Assembly: GCA_910589415.1 (NCBI GenBank) | Contig: OU342638.1 | Span: forward strand, 39,777,579-39,841,578 | DNA: 64,000 nucleotides | Direction: 5' to 3' | Source: Malachius bipustulatus | Taxonomy: Eukaryota > Arthropoda > Insecta > Coleoptera > Melyridae | Shown here: piece after piece, positions 1 through 12,492 of the stretch | Numbering within the stretch: the first letter of the stretch is position 1 | Layout: each line of letters begins with the position of its first letter | Position numbers and translations under genes: made by a program | The notes under the pieces: generated by a model | The model's input: only the letters and a program-made list of their open reading frames with translations | Databases searched by the model: none | Told to the model about the DNA's origin: nothing

Positions 1-17
1 CTGTTCGCCGAATTAAC

Positions 18-3000
18 CTGCCCCACGCAGGACGTGTGGAGGTGATTGATCACAGTCAGGGGATGCAGCTGAGAGACGGTCGGTGTTAAAGCGTCCACGA
101 ACCTATAACCGTTTTCCGATTATTACTTAAAAGCTTTGAAGCCTTCAATAAAAGTATCATAAATGTCACGTAAGTGAGACATAAGTTCAAGTGTGAAATG
201 TGAGGTTAAAGCAGCCTCGGGCCTGCAAGAAATAGTTTTTTAATTGTGAACTAAAACAGCGAGAGACCAATAATTCTTTTTTAAGCATCTCCCCTTCAAA
301 GCGACGACCCACCTCTGAAGCGACTCCAACAGCAACGGACTAATCATCACGTCCAGATCTCCCTTCAGCTTGACGATGACGGTGGTCCTGGATCCGGCGT
401 CCGTCAGATTTCCCAGCAGCTCCTCCTCGGGCGGCAGCGCCCCCGGTTCCTGCTCCATCTCTTCCTGGTCCCAGAGGTGCACGAACGGCGAAGTGGGCGT
501 CTTGTTGCCGACCGCAGCGTCCGAACGTGACATCATCTTCAGGGAGGTGACGCCCTCGTAGATGGTCTCCATGTGCGGCACGAAGCGGCCGCCGACGTAC
601 ACCAGCTTGCCGTCCTCGCTCTTGCCGAACAGCGGCACGCTGAACTGGTCCGAGTGCTCGATCAGCTCGCCCCAGTTGCCGCACCGGACCTGGCTCAGGT
701 GCGCCACGTAGCTGCTCATCAGCATCGGCGACTCGCTGATCAGCCGGTTCACCTGACGGTGCAGGTCGACCAGGGTGAAGTCCTCCTGGCTGCCGACCGC
801 GGACGCGTACGACGTGCTGCTGTAACTGTCGGAGCTGTCCGGCCGTTCCTCGTCCTCCTCCTCGTCGCGGTCCTCCTCCTGCGCGCGCTCCGAGCTCCGT
901 TGACTGGCGACGCGACGAGGCGGGAAGCGCGGCGAGATCGACCGCAGCTGGGGGTGGCGGTGCGGGGTAACCAGGCCTTGGACGATGCGCTGCGGATCGT
1001 CCAGCTGCACACACGAAGTATTTCCTCGTTACTCATTTTTTTTTTGACAATCCGGGTCAGCTCATTTCTCAGCAATCCCGCTCATTTTGATGTCAAGAAA
1101 TCAGCTGACCGGGATTGTCGTGTCATAATTCGGGTATCCTGAATATCCGAGAAACGACTCACCGGTCTGCCGGAGACGAAGCTCCGATGCTCGGGCGTGT
1201 GTATCTCGTGGTCGCTCCGGTGCGTCGAGAGCCTCATCTTGCACGATTCCGGAGCCGAGCCGGCGACGATCATCTGCCCGTTGGCCTTGAACTGGGTCGC
1301 GTTGCGGTCCGCGACTATGCTCAGCTCGCTCGAGAACTTCTTCCTGTGTCGTCGATAAAATCGAATTAAAAAAACGAATTTTAAATTTCAACGGATGGGA
1401 GGGTGGGAGTGTACCTGTGCGGTTTCTCGCTCGCGTTCTCCCTCCTCGCGGCGATGACAGCCTCCTGGTGCTGGATCGAGTTGCGCAGACTCGAGCTCCT
1501 CGAGTTGAGGTTGACGTCCTCGTCTGCGGAGAAGAACGCCTCCGAGTGGTTCTCGCTCGACATCGAAATCGTCCGTTGGACCTGTCAAAAGTCGAATAAC
1601 TGTCACATTGTCGACCATTTGTATTTTTCCAAGCGACACCCACCTCGTTTTGAAGACGCTCCTCGGAGCTGAGACAGCTCCCGCCCAACGAGTAGTGCGA
1701 ATCGGACGGATTGAACGATTTCGAACCGGTCGACGATCCGACTTTTTCGATAGTCTGACTCTGGAAAGGGAAAAAGCAGAAGCAGAAGAATCAGAAAAGG
1801 AAACGAAACACAAACAAAAGTGACTCACGTTGGCTTGAGAAGCGATCCCGTTATCGACGACGTTTACCGACGAGTTGAAATAATCGACGGCGAGCTTCGA
1901 ATCGGAGATACTGTTCTTCGGTAACGAGTCGTTGTTCTGGTTGACGGTCAATTTCCCCTTCTCGGTGTGCAGTTTCGAGTCGCTGTCCAGCTTTGAAGGT
2001 AGAGCGGCCGGAGAGGCCTCGATTAACCTGGAGTAGGGAACCTCTCGCACCACGTTGCTTCTGAAACAATCACATCAACGAACGACCTCGAAATACTAAA
2101 CCTCCGCCTTATCCTCACTTGATCGAAGTGGACGAGAACCTCCTGCTCGTCCTCCTCCCTACCGAGCTGTTCGGGCTGGAGTAGGACACCGAGACGACGT
2201 CCCCCTCGGGGATGGGGACCGGGCTCTCGGCGCTCTTGATCTTCGTCAGCAGCTTCGTGTCCTGCAGGGTGATCTCGTTGACGATGTACGGGGGCGTCCG
2301 GAAGATGAGCATCCCCTCGTGCAGGATGCTCTGCCCGAAACCGGGGTCCCTGTCCGGATCGTTTATGCGGAACGCGGCCACGTTCACGCCCTCCTCCAGG
2401 TCCTTCTTGCTTGGCTTGAAGAAACGGCCGCCGTTCCGGTTGAGGCCGAAGAAGGCGCAGCCGCCCGTGCAGCCGCACTTGCCCGTCGTCTTGTTGTTCA
2501 GGTCCGGCCAGAGGAACCAGAGCTTCTTCAGTTTCTCGTCGTGCGTGCGCAGGAACTTCTGCTGGAGAGCGTACAGGTTCTGCTCCCGGATCTCGGACGA
2601 GATCGCCGACTCGATTATCAGCGGACCGAAATTGACGGCGCCCACCTCCAGCCAGAAATCGGACAGGTCCGGGTTGACTCTGGAACGGAACGATGAGACT
2701 TAGTAGTTGGAAGGGGGGAGAGGGGAAAGGGGGCACTCACTTAGCGCAATGATTGTACTTGTGGGGCTGCCAGATCAGCTGTCTCAGAGACATGCTGTAT
2801 AGGATGCAGCTTAGACCGGAACTGACTTGTTTACCGTGCAAATTACAATTGGCCAATCTGACGGGGGATACCTGAAAATGGTCAATTAGTTGATCGATCG
2901 TCAATTGTGAAACAAACGACACGAACCCATAACTGTAAGGCCGCTCCGCTCTCGACCAACCAAAAATCAACTGCATCGATGGCGACCCGGCACAGTTTGT

Positions 3001-6000
3001 ACTTGATCTTGTGGGAATGTTTGTTGATGCTCTCCTCGACGTTGGCGGCGCCGGTGGCCGTGTTGCTCCTGACCGATCCCTTCTTATTGTCGACCTCGTC
3101 CCTCCTCCAGTCGCCCTCTCCTCCCTTCCGGTTCTTCTCTTGAACGCCGCCGCCCGTTCCGCTCTTCTGCGTGTTGGTGTTGGAGCCGCCGCCGCCCGAC
3201 TGGTTCGCCTTGCCGGCGACGTTCGCGGCGCTGTTCTTCGGTTGCAGCAGCTGCTGCAGAGCCTGCTGGACGTGCTGCACGTGCACGTTCTGCGTCGTGA
3301 CGGTGTTCTTCTTCGTGCCGGCCACGGGCTGGCTAAGCAGGACCGCGTCCTTGGGCGAGCAGAGCTCGTTCTCGTCGTCCGTGATCAGCAGCAGGAGCGT
3401 CTCCAGGCCGGCGAGGAGGGCGTACAGCTGCGGCGTCGTCAACTTTCCGCTCAGCTTGCCCAGCTGGATCTCGACGAGCCAGGCGTACTCGACCGTGTCC
3501 TCGTCCAGGGAACAGCCGATGTCGGAGAACATGGCGTGACCGCGGATCTGTCAATCGCGGGCGATTAGAGTCCGATCGAATCTGGAATCAAACGTCACTC
3601 ACCTGCAGCGAGGATAGGGTGAGCTTGCCCTGGTTCAGGTGCTTGTCCTTGCCGGGGCGGCTCACGTTGTCAGAGACGAGCAGCACCGACGGACTCACCA
3701 GCAGCTGCAGCTCCGTCTGATCGTAGCGTTTCTTCATCTCGAAGCCGAAGCGCTCCGCCAGGATAATCGGACACGGAGGGTCTTTCTCCGTGCAGTTCTA
3801 AAAGAGAGAATGTGCAATAATTGCTAGAAAACCTTCCTGTGCAGATCCTCACCTTCAATAAGTGAGCCTGGATATCGTGCATTATAATCGAGACGTCCAC
3901 CTCTAGCGGCCTGTAATTGCGATGATCGAAATCGTCCCGCAGCTCCAGCGGGAGATTCGTCGAGCTGTCGTCCGATTTCATGTCGCCGCCGCTGCCGCCG
4001 CCGCCCGAGCCGTCCGACGGGTGGACCTGCTGCATGTCCGTAAAGACCTGATCTTCCCCGAAGATGTTTTCCTGCGCATTTAAAGCTCAAATAAGCGCGA
4101 CCGAACTGGCGTTCAGCTCAAAACTCGAGTCTCACCTTGAAATTCATGAAGTTCTTCAGGGCAGTCCCGTAGAGCAGCAGCACCGACGGCCCAATCTCCA
4201 GCTCGACGCTGACGGTGTCCGCGCGGAGAGTGGTCGGATCGAAGCGTCGCACGTCCTCCGGCCGGCACTGCTTCCTAAGCCGTGGGAAGCGCATCGGCGA
4301 GAGCAGGATCTCCTCCTTGACGGGCGTCGAGATGTCGGCCTGCGGCTGAGGCCCGAGCGGCGGGCACGGGTGGAAGATGTACGCGATGTTTATAGCGCCG
4401 ATCGGGACCCACCAGAAATCCAGCCAGCCTTCGCTGTAACAGACAATAATCTGAAAAGAGACGCCCCGAGACCGAGAAAAGAGAGGAGAGAGAAAGAGAA
4501 CCGACCTGTGCTTGCAGATGTTCCTCCATTTCGGAATTATTTCGGTTTTCTTGGTCGTGGTCGAGCCGTCCTTCGATAGAACTTTCGCGTGCTTCTGGAG
4601 CGACTGGAGGACGTTTCTGCTGGTGTGGAACTCGGGGATGAAGAGGCTCAAGTCGATGCTTTCGCCCTGAATGCTGAAATTCAGGGGGATCGTCTCGGGT
4701 AGGAACTCGTCAAACGGTAAATCGAACGAGAGATGCAAGAAGTGGGCGCAGAGGGCCACTTGGGTGTTCTCGAGCCGGTTCCGTTGTCCGACGCTGCTGC
4801 AATCGATCCAGTTGTACTGGTTCGTGAGCGTGATCAGCTCGCAGTGCTTCAGGGTCAGCCCGAAGCGCCAGGTGTACGGGACGAAATGTAAAATATCGGG
4901 GCGCTGCTTCGACGACCAATCGTTGATCAGATCTGTAAAAAAAATCGGTTCAGCTGGGACAGAAGGTGTGGGAGGGGGGACGGGGCAACCCACCTTGAAA
5001 GAACCACTTGTGGAAGAAGATGACGTTGACGCTCGCCTTGCAGCCGGTCAGGTTGATCTCCCACAGCTGGTGATCGTTCCAGATCAACGGGTAATGGCAG
5101 AGCAAGCAGAACTCGAGCGTCTCGGTCTCAACCAGATCCCTGAACTGGAGACTGGTGGTCGCCTCGACGTGCAGCATCTGTCCGTTGATCTTGGTCGTGT
5201 AGCCTTCCTGGAGAGTGATCCACGGTACGGTGATCTCCAGATAGCTGCCGGCGCCCACATTTATGTGCACCGCGTTTGTCTCCTTGTCTTTGGTGAAGAG
5301 GATGTCGATGGTCGCATTGTTCTGGATGAGGAGACCGACGTCAAACGACTGCATCTGTCGCTTGTCGCCCGGTTTCGGCTGCTCCGTCACCTCCATCGGG
5401 ACGTAGTCCTGCGGGTAGAAGAACTTGAAGAGGTGCTCGCGCTGGCGGTCCGCCCACGGGCCGTAACTGAAGTTGGTTCCTTTCCCGCATTTTATGTCGA
5501 TACCCCATTGGGGAGGGCTGGACTCGACGATATCCCCGTTGGCTAGAGTCACCAGGACCGGTTCTTCCGGGACCAATCCGGGCTCGTCCATGTAGAAGTA
5601 CATTTCCAGATCGTTGGTGGACATCAGGACGAAACCTTCGCCCATGTACCGCGGAGGATCATCCAGCATTCCTGTCGGGAAGATCTCGGATTGAAGCATT
5701 AATTAAATAAGAAAAGGTATTTTGAGGACTAACCGGTGTATTTCAGGCTGGGCGCCAGCATCACTTTCACGTTCTCCGCTTTGCATTTAACGAAATGCAT
5801 GAACCGGTCCAGAGTGCAGACAGCCGGCTTAGTCGAGTAGACGAAATGGGACTCCTCGAACGTTATGCTCAGAGTGGTCGGGATGAGACGGTTCCCGAAC
5901 ACCAGACGACTCTGTCCCGGATCAAATTAATCAATTCGAGCACACGAAATAAGCCAAGCGATCAACTTACAGAGGAGATGTCACATTTGATGACGGGAAT

Positions 6001-6830
6001 CAAGTCCCTCCAGGTCCTAGCCATGGCCGCCTCTGGTCTCTGTTTCTTCTTTTTATTCGCTTCCTCCTCTCCCACGTTATCGGGCCTGAAAAACAAAACC
6101 CTTTCTCTCTCTTTTTCGTCGTCAGTCAACAAGCACTTACTTTGACGAAGTGACCTTCGAATCGAACTTGCTGGACGGGAATATGTTCGGGTCGAACCCG
6201 AAAACCTCCTCCAGGTGAGAGTAGAGACGGCTCCGGTTGTAAATGTGCAGCTCGAACCCGTTCAGCATCACCGAGAGCCTCGTGTCCGAGTGCGAGAGAT
6301 CTGAAATTGTTCGTCTTTATCATATTACCAGGCCCCTTGGGGTGGTGGGAGGTGGATAGAGTGGGTGGTGGATTAGAGAGTGGGGACTCACCTTCGCTGA
6401 CATCTTTCGGGACGTACGACCTCCAGAACCGGAAGATCAGGTAACCGTCCTGGATGCGGAGGGTGTAATCGTGGGTGGTGTAGGAGACGTCACGGAACAT
6501 GATCTTGCCGGCCAGGGCGTTGAAGTTCAAGGAACCTGCGACAAAGTCGCTATTTCACGACAGACACCAAAGAAGTTGAGTTAACTTACCGATCTTAAAG
6601 TAGCCTTCGGTGATGTAGAATCGATTGACCAGTTTGGTGATAATGTAGCCGACTACCCGGGAGTTGTAGAACGTGATGTAGACGACCCAGGAGATGGCGA
6701 AGACGAGACTGAACAGTAGCATGGCGAAATTCGAGTCCATTTTTATGTCGTCCAGGACCGGACGACTGGCGTTCCATTTCAACGTCTGGGAACCGTTGAA
6801 CGTGTACACCGACGTAGTGAACTCATCCAT
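18..6830 (-). CDS. tweek: Bridge-like lipid transfer protein tweek/BLTP1 (KIAA1109), N-terminal third, partial
   Basis: Family members are giant rod-shaped proteins that move lipids between membranes at ER contact sites and act in synaptic vesicle recycling. Coding exons read on the minus strand: 6830-6590, 6535-6392, 6300-6141, 6085-5971, 5911-5734, 5671-4994, 4932-4506, 4433-4136, 4071-3853, 3797-3603, 3547-2927, 2871-2741, 2679-2119, 2060-1829, 1760-1644, 1581-1415, 1343-1163, 1004-313, 102-18. All junctions are in phase, giving about 1,814 codons; family members are about 5,000 residues. The N-terminus has one transmembrane segment followed by YNSRVVGYIITKLVNR, as in KIAA1109. Other family hallmarks are LIPVIK (exon 4), FMHFVK (exon 5), MHDIQAHL (exon 9) and KCGCTGGCAFFG (exon 13). 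Exon 9 has a Gly/Ser insert, exon 11 a Gln/Asn/Gly-rich insert and exon 18 an acidic stretch. I chose the ATG at 6830; an in-frame ATG at 6899 is possible. The gene continues past the left edge. Confidence 0.93.
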
Positions 6831-7142
6831 TGTTACGGAGGGGTTTAAATGGAATGAATCGAGAAGGGGCAAGGTAGAAAGGGGGCGCAGTACTCGCACT
6901 AGGAATAAGCACTAGCTCAAGTTATGAAGAACTTTGAGACAAGCATTGTTAGAGAGCAAGCTTTACCTGATGCTAATTAAGCGATTAGAGATGTTAATGG
7001 GTGTTTTTATAGTTAATTTGTTAGTCATAATAATGGATATTGTAGTAACAATAGTAATAAATGTTTATTTTATCATTGAACTTTGATTTATTATTAATTT
7101 ATTAGATTAGTTATTTATTATTCTTCTTTTTAATGACCGTAT

Positions 7143-7372
7143 GTTATGTCACTCACGTCACCGGTTATGTCATAATACTCATAACCATATGATTTTGATA
7201 GGTGACAGATGACAGCTATTACACAGTTAACAAGTGACGTAATTGTAGTGTTTTCAATTGCCATGTAGTTAACTCGGCCGCTAAATCCACAGGTAAAATA
7301 TTTTCTCGAAATTTTAAGCCTGTATGCTTTTATTCACCAGTTACATTAGAAATGGTACCACGCAAGATATTT
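7143..7372 (+). repeat. Diverged direct repeat, copy 1
   Basis: Shares blocks in the same order with 9093-9363: GTTATGTCA followed by CACGTCA, a second GTTATGTCATAAT, GACAGATGACAGCTAT, AACAAGTGACGTAATT, GTTAACTCG, CTAAATCCA, a TTTTATTCA block, and an ACGCAAGATATTT or ACACAAGATATTT end. Spacing differs by small indels. I see no clear inverted termini, so it may be an old duplication or a dispersed repeat. Confidence 0.6.
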
Positions 7373-9092
7373 AAATGTTTATTTTATCATTAGACTAGAC
7401 TTTGATTAATTATTAATATATTATTCTTCTATAGTAATGGCCATAGATAATATGCAGTGTGGGTAGCATAGGGCAATGCATTTTAAATGGGTAAAAAACT
7501 GACAGCGTTGTCAGCTCAATGCAAGCAGTGGCACAGGTTCATATAAAAATCGAAAGGAAATCGACATTTCTATTCTCAGGATTTCTAGACAAAAATAATT
7601 GAGGTTCTGTTGAAATGTCAAAAAGTAATAATTTTTTGATAGAAAAGAGGTAGGTAAAATGAAAGTCGTAGTGCTTGTTAATAAAATTTTATTTCTTCCT
7701 ACTTTATTGATGACTTTATTTATCAAGGCTTCCTATTTGGGAAGTAGCTGTCATTTGATAGGCAGGTACTGCCTTTGTATTCTATAAATTCATATTTTCA
7801 TTAACACTTTTAGAAAAAAACAACTTCGAGTAGATGTCTCATATTTTTGCTAATTATGTATAAGATTCTCCTCTGGCTATACACGGCAATGTAATAATAT
7901 ACTCATCGTTTATCTTCACGTAGTGCCTATCACTTGCACTTCTTTTCATCAGGGAACTTAGGTCAAGTACTTACTTCATTCTTCTTCTCAAGGGGATGTT
8001 ATGTTACCAATGAATGTGTTAACATGTGCTTTTTCAGTATTATTTTAATTTAAGTACTGATTTAAATTAAATATTTCAAAATATTAAATTAAATATATAC
8101 ATCATACATCAACACTCGTATTAGCTTATTGCAGCCTAGGTATTTGCTGTTGAACTGAGGACTTATTGTTGTTGCGGTCCAAGAATATTTCGTTTTGATG
8201 AAAAAAAAAAACAACATACGCACTATCTCCGAGAAAGAGGGAACTGTGTATTGGTTTTTAGCTTAAGTGCAGAAAAATAATATTGAGACTCAAAATCACT
8301 GTCCATTATTGCTCGTATTTAAGAAATAATACAAAAATAGATATAGCTTGGTGAATTATTTTAATGACCTCTGTAATTAACGTGACAGTTTTATTATTTA
8401 ATTGTTAATGTTTGGTTACCAACGCAACGTCAATTATTGCCACTACAACAGAGTATCGGTCAGTTGAAAATTCAAATTCCGCATCTACCAATTACTCTGT
8501 GGAGTAAGTAAATGTAGATCTTTAGGAAATGTGTTCTCGCAAGGAATTGTAGAAGGAATGACAAATACCGCGTCATAGCATTTACATTCATTTAGTTTAA
8601 ATAATCAATAAATAATAAGTCATAATTATTATACTAAATTATTATTATCAATAAGTATGTATGTATGCCCTATGTAGGTATAGGGCCTATACCTACGAAT
8701 GTTCTGACTAACTAAATAATCAAAACTATTTTGTTCATAAAATGGGTATGGGTACATATTTGAAAAAGAAGATTATAATAAACTTTGACGGATTCAAAAG
8801 AATCTAATAATAATTATCTGAATATTGTAATAATGTATGAAGTTATAAACTCTACCGATATGCTGTTCCATATTGTGCAATCCTCACTTATGAATGAGAT
8901 CAATGTTAAAAGAGCAGTCTGCGGAGGTACAAAACGTTAGAGAAGTGCAATGAATTAAATAATTTTCAAAATGAAGAGCGTACGCTCGTGGACGCCTGTT
9001 CCCCAGAAGTACGACAAAAGCGGCAACTATGAGCGCCATAAGAGCAATACTGCATAATAACTATGGCCCTTACTATATTAAAAGACCGAAGG

Positions 9093-9363
9093 TTATGTCA
9101 CGTCACGTCAACTGTTATGTCATAATTCGTAATACTCATGATTGGTTTTGACAGATGACAGCTATCATTCATATAACAAGTGACGTAATTAATATTATTA
9201 ATGGTGGTGGAGTTAACTCGACTTCTAAATCCATGGCTAAGAAAGAAACTTTCTTGAAATTTTAAGAGAGTGGCCCAGTGGCCGTGTCCGTGTGCTTTTA
9301 TTCATTTATTGGGGTTGCATTGTGCAAACATTGGCGGTGCCGGTGCCACACAAGATATTTTAT
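9093..9363 (+). repeat. Diverged direct repeat, copy 2
   Basis: Second copy of the segment at 7143-7372, in the same orientation about 1.95 kb away. It is somewhat longer because of insertions in the second half. It keeps the TGACGTAA-type and TGACAGATGACAGCTAT blocks. Confidence 0.6.
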
Positions 9364-9470
9364 TTTAGAATAAAAATGATTGAGTAATGGAACTTTTTTT
9401 TTCATCCTTTCATAATGGGACTAATGACATTGTACCATTGATTAACCCATCTTTCCATTACTGATAGATG

Positions 9471-9614
9471 CCCATATTCACAAAGGATAATTTCCTAAAT
9501 AATTACCTAATCAATTATCCCCATCTCATTCTATTGCAAAAAAACTGCATATCTCCATCTCACTCATTTAATTAATTACGTAATTATTTAAGAAATTATC
9601 GTTTGTGAATAGGG
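9471..9614. mobile_element. Small MITE with ~40-bp imperfect terminal inverted repeats
   Basis: The left end, starting CCCATATTCACAAAGGATAA, matches the reverse complement of the right end (CCCTATTCACAAACGATAA) and stays similar for about 40 bp, through AATTTC(C/T)TAAATAATTAC. The element is about 144 bp and has no coding capacity. I could not define a target duplication with certainty. Confidence 0.6.
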
Positions 9615-10644
9615 ACAAGAATCTCCTAAAACTTCTCCAGAACTTCTCTCTCAGTGTTTCTCCTCTAATTCCTTTTGAGAGAAACTATTCGGGTTTGTCA
9701 ATTTTGTAACAAAAAACGTGGGAGTAATTGGTTAAACCACCGGACAGGACAGCGAGTTCGTATAAAATTATTTATTGATAATAATAATAATAAATACACA
9801 TCTAATTGGAAACAAAACACAATCAATCCTCCTAATTTCTAGGTCTAGGTCTAGTTCTAGTCCTGCGAGTATAAAATAAATAAATTTTAAGCACTCTAGA
9901 TCACTGGATACATCGTCAAGCTATTTATTAGTCTATCTCTCAAGTCTTGGACGTGGAATTATTTTTCTTTTTCTTCTTAACTTTAAACAAAACCTCAATC
10001 AGACAGACGACTCGTGTAATTTATAAATCCTAGCCTTATCAACTTCAATTATTATTATTATTATTACGTCTACGACAAAAACATCTAATAATAACTATTG
10101 GCCGTATTAGGCGAGCGATTCGTCTCTCCAAACTGACAGTATTCCAAATTGATATGTCAAATTGGGTAATGAGCGGCGCGCATAATACAACCGCCTTTGT
10201 GTTCATTATGTGAAATGTCAAAATGATGAACCCCACCACGTGAGTGTCGTCAGGGCACGAATCGTTAATGGGATTTGGATCATTTTTAACACCGACAATC
10301 GTTGCTGTTTTGGCATTTAATAAGTCTCTTTATATCTAATCATGATTATGTTTTCAGCTCCATTAACTCTGATATTTACAAGTACATTTTTTACATTATT
10401 ATTACAACCTCTCTGTTTTGGTGTTGAATTAATTAACAAATTTATTGATTACTGAAAGAACGAAAATCCTCTTTTCTTTAACAAACAAACCAGACTTCTT
10501 TACTACTTAAATTCAAACTGAAATGAATTTAATAATTTGGCGTCAGCAACACTTATATTATGAGCGAATTGAACTTAATAATAAAACGAATTTATAAATT
10601 AACGAGTTGTTTGATTGGCGGGAGTGTTTGCCTGCGTTCAAGAT

Positions 10645-11189
10645 CTACGCGAGCAGCTGTCTGATTTCGCTGCTCTCGGCCGAGTCGAGGTACGTTTTCC
10701 CGTCGGGTGCGGTGCCGTCTTTGGAGGCGCCCCTCTCCAGCAGCAGCTTGACGCAGTCTTTGTGTCCCTCCCAGATCGCGGCCAGTATCGCCGTGATGCC
10801 GTGCTTGTCTTTGGACTGCAAGTGAGATGTAATTATTAAAGTACAGCAAGAACCAACCGTCACCGGTTTGAGCGCGAGTAACTCACGTTAACGTCGGCCC
10901 CGGCCGATAGCAGGTACTCCATGACGTCGATCTGGCCGTAGTCGGCGGCGTACAAGATCGGGGGGCGTCCGTCTATCTGCTCGTTCACGTTGACCGACTG
11001 GAATGAAAATGAAATGAGGAAGAGTAGGTGGTTGGTTTTTGTGGGGATTAAAAAAATTATTGAGGTTATGAGCGCGATGGGGCAGGAGGAGGAGGAGGTG
11101 CAGGTAAGTTGAGGAGTTACCTTTTTCTCGATTATTTCTTTGACTTGATCTAGGTCGCCGTTCTTTATTCCCCACACTAGTTCGCTCAT
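10645..11189 (-). CDS. Myotrophin (V-1) homologue, ankyrin-repeat protein
   Basis: Small cytosolic ankyrin protein; vertebrate myotrophin/V-1 binds actin capping protein and sequesters it from barbed ends. Three coding exons read on the minus strand, 11189-11121, 10997-10887 and 10815-10645, all joined at phase 0, give 116 residues, close to the 118 of the human protein. The N-terminus MSELVWGIKNGDLDQVKEII aligns with the human MWALKNGDLDEVKDYV region. Ankyrin units follow around residues 30-60 (RPPILYAADYGQIDVMEYLL, GADVN) and 61-95 (DKHGITAILAAIWEGHKDC, KLLLERGA), with a C-terminal partial unit (DGKTYLD). Introns are 71 and 123 bp. The family call is firm; function in this insect is inferred. 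Confidence 0.93.
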
Positions 11190-12360
11190 TTTATTGTTTA
11201 AATGAACAGGAAATAATTATTCAATTAATTTTAATGCGAGAAAATCAACACTGACTAACACAGCAGAGAAACATTAAATATTTGACACTTGTTTCCTTTC
11301 CTTTCTTTCTTTCTAATCTAATCTAATATGATGATTCTAATTAATTCTATTTCTAATAATGTTGACTTTGAATGATTATGAATGATGGTTGACAAACGTA
11401 AATATGATAAAATTGATAACGACAATCATGTCTCCTGTCTGTCAAGTGTGAAGTATATAAATTTATTTGTTCTAGTAGCTAAATGCAAGAAATGTCTGAG
11501 GCCATTTATCAAGCTATGCAAAATTTTTATATAAAACATCGGGAAGAGCTATTTCTTGCTTACAAGATGGAAACCGTCATTTTGAAACACCACATAAGGC
11601 CCCTTTACAGTTATTTGGTTTTGATTAATAATTAATTCTTTAACTGTTATTAAACTAATTGTTATTGAAGTAAAACTGCGATTATACAAATTATTTGTTC
11701 TAAAACCAAACGTTTATTATATCTCAAAAACCTGGGCCTCTAGTGGCGGCCATTTGTAAAGAGGGCAAATTCCTCTGTAAATTTTATTTCATTATTTTTG
11801 GTGGATAGCCTCTATTTATTTTTTCGAAAAACTATTTCTAGAAAGTTTGTTTTGTACGTGTATGCTTCTCCTAAATAACTGTGCCAACAATTAATTGCGC
11901 ATGTGCATAATTATGTATACTAAATATAGGAAAATTTTTAATAAAATATCCACACAAAAGAAATTGCAATAACTCCCTAATGTTATTTTTATTTTTTTCA
12001 CAGATTTAACCTCACTAATAATTCCTAGAGTGTCTATTTTCCAATGGCACCCTACAAAATTCCACCCTGAAAACCAGAAACCTAATGTAGGCAATTTCCA
12101 TCATTTATTAGGTAGGACTAAGTACCACCCTATGAAATAAAAAACATCAAGAAGTAGGTACTTACACTGTAAATTATATTTATAAAATAAATTATTACAA
12201 TAATAATCGTGAGTTGAGAGTAAACAAAAGTTAAAAATCAGAAATGTTAAAAAAACCTAATATTAATTAATATTTAATATAAATCAGAACATATGTACAA
12301 AAGAACTCGCAGAGAGCAAAGACACACCACGCACACTCATAATAATAAAAAAAATGAAAC
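11190..12360. other. Intergenic region between myotrophin and fatty acyl-CoA reductase
   Basis: A/T-rich, with no supported exon. It contains the myotrophin 5' flank, the diverged MITE copy at 11745-11893, and the 3' flank of the reductase gene. ORFs here are short and have no recognisable domain. Confidence 0.6.
11745..11893. repeat. Diverged copy of the GGCGGCCATTT-type MITE
   Basis: Shares CTAGTGGCGGCCATTT, GAGGGCAAATTCCTCT, a TCTAGAAA block and TATGCTTCTC with the better-preserved element at 37050-37169. The right terminal inverted repeat is not recognisable, so this copy looks decayed or truncated. Confidence 0.55.
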
Positions 12361-12461
12361 TCAGCACGAGTACACTAAACGTCTGAACAGAGTCCAAATC
12401 AGGCAGGAAACAGTAAAAACCAGGACGAACTTGAAAATAGTCTCTGCAATCACGAACCTGC

Positions 12462-12492
<31 letters not shown>

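Larger units (their letters stand above)
6831..10644. other. AT-rich intergenic region
   Basis: No convincing coding exon on either strand. The stretch lies between the tweek start and the myotrophin stop codon. It contains a diverged duplicated segment (7143 and 9093), a small TIR element (9471-9614), and short trinucleotide tracts near 9780 and 10045. The rest is A/T-rich sequence in which I see nothing specific. Confidence 0.6.

Noticed and set aside
340..1142. Long alternative-frame ORFs opposite and overlapping the first 1.1 kb
   Set aside because: They are shadows of GC-rich tweek exon 18; they do not join in phase with neighbours and resemble no protein.
4434..4450. Alternative splice acceptor (CAG at 4451) for tweek exon 8
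   Set aside because: It would add 17 bases and break the frame with the donor at 4505; the acceptor at 4434 restores phase and the EGWLDFWW continuation.
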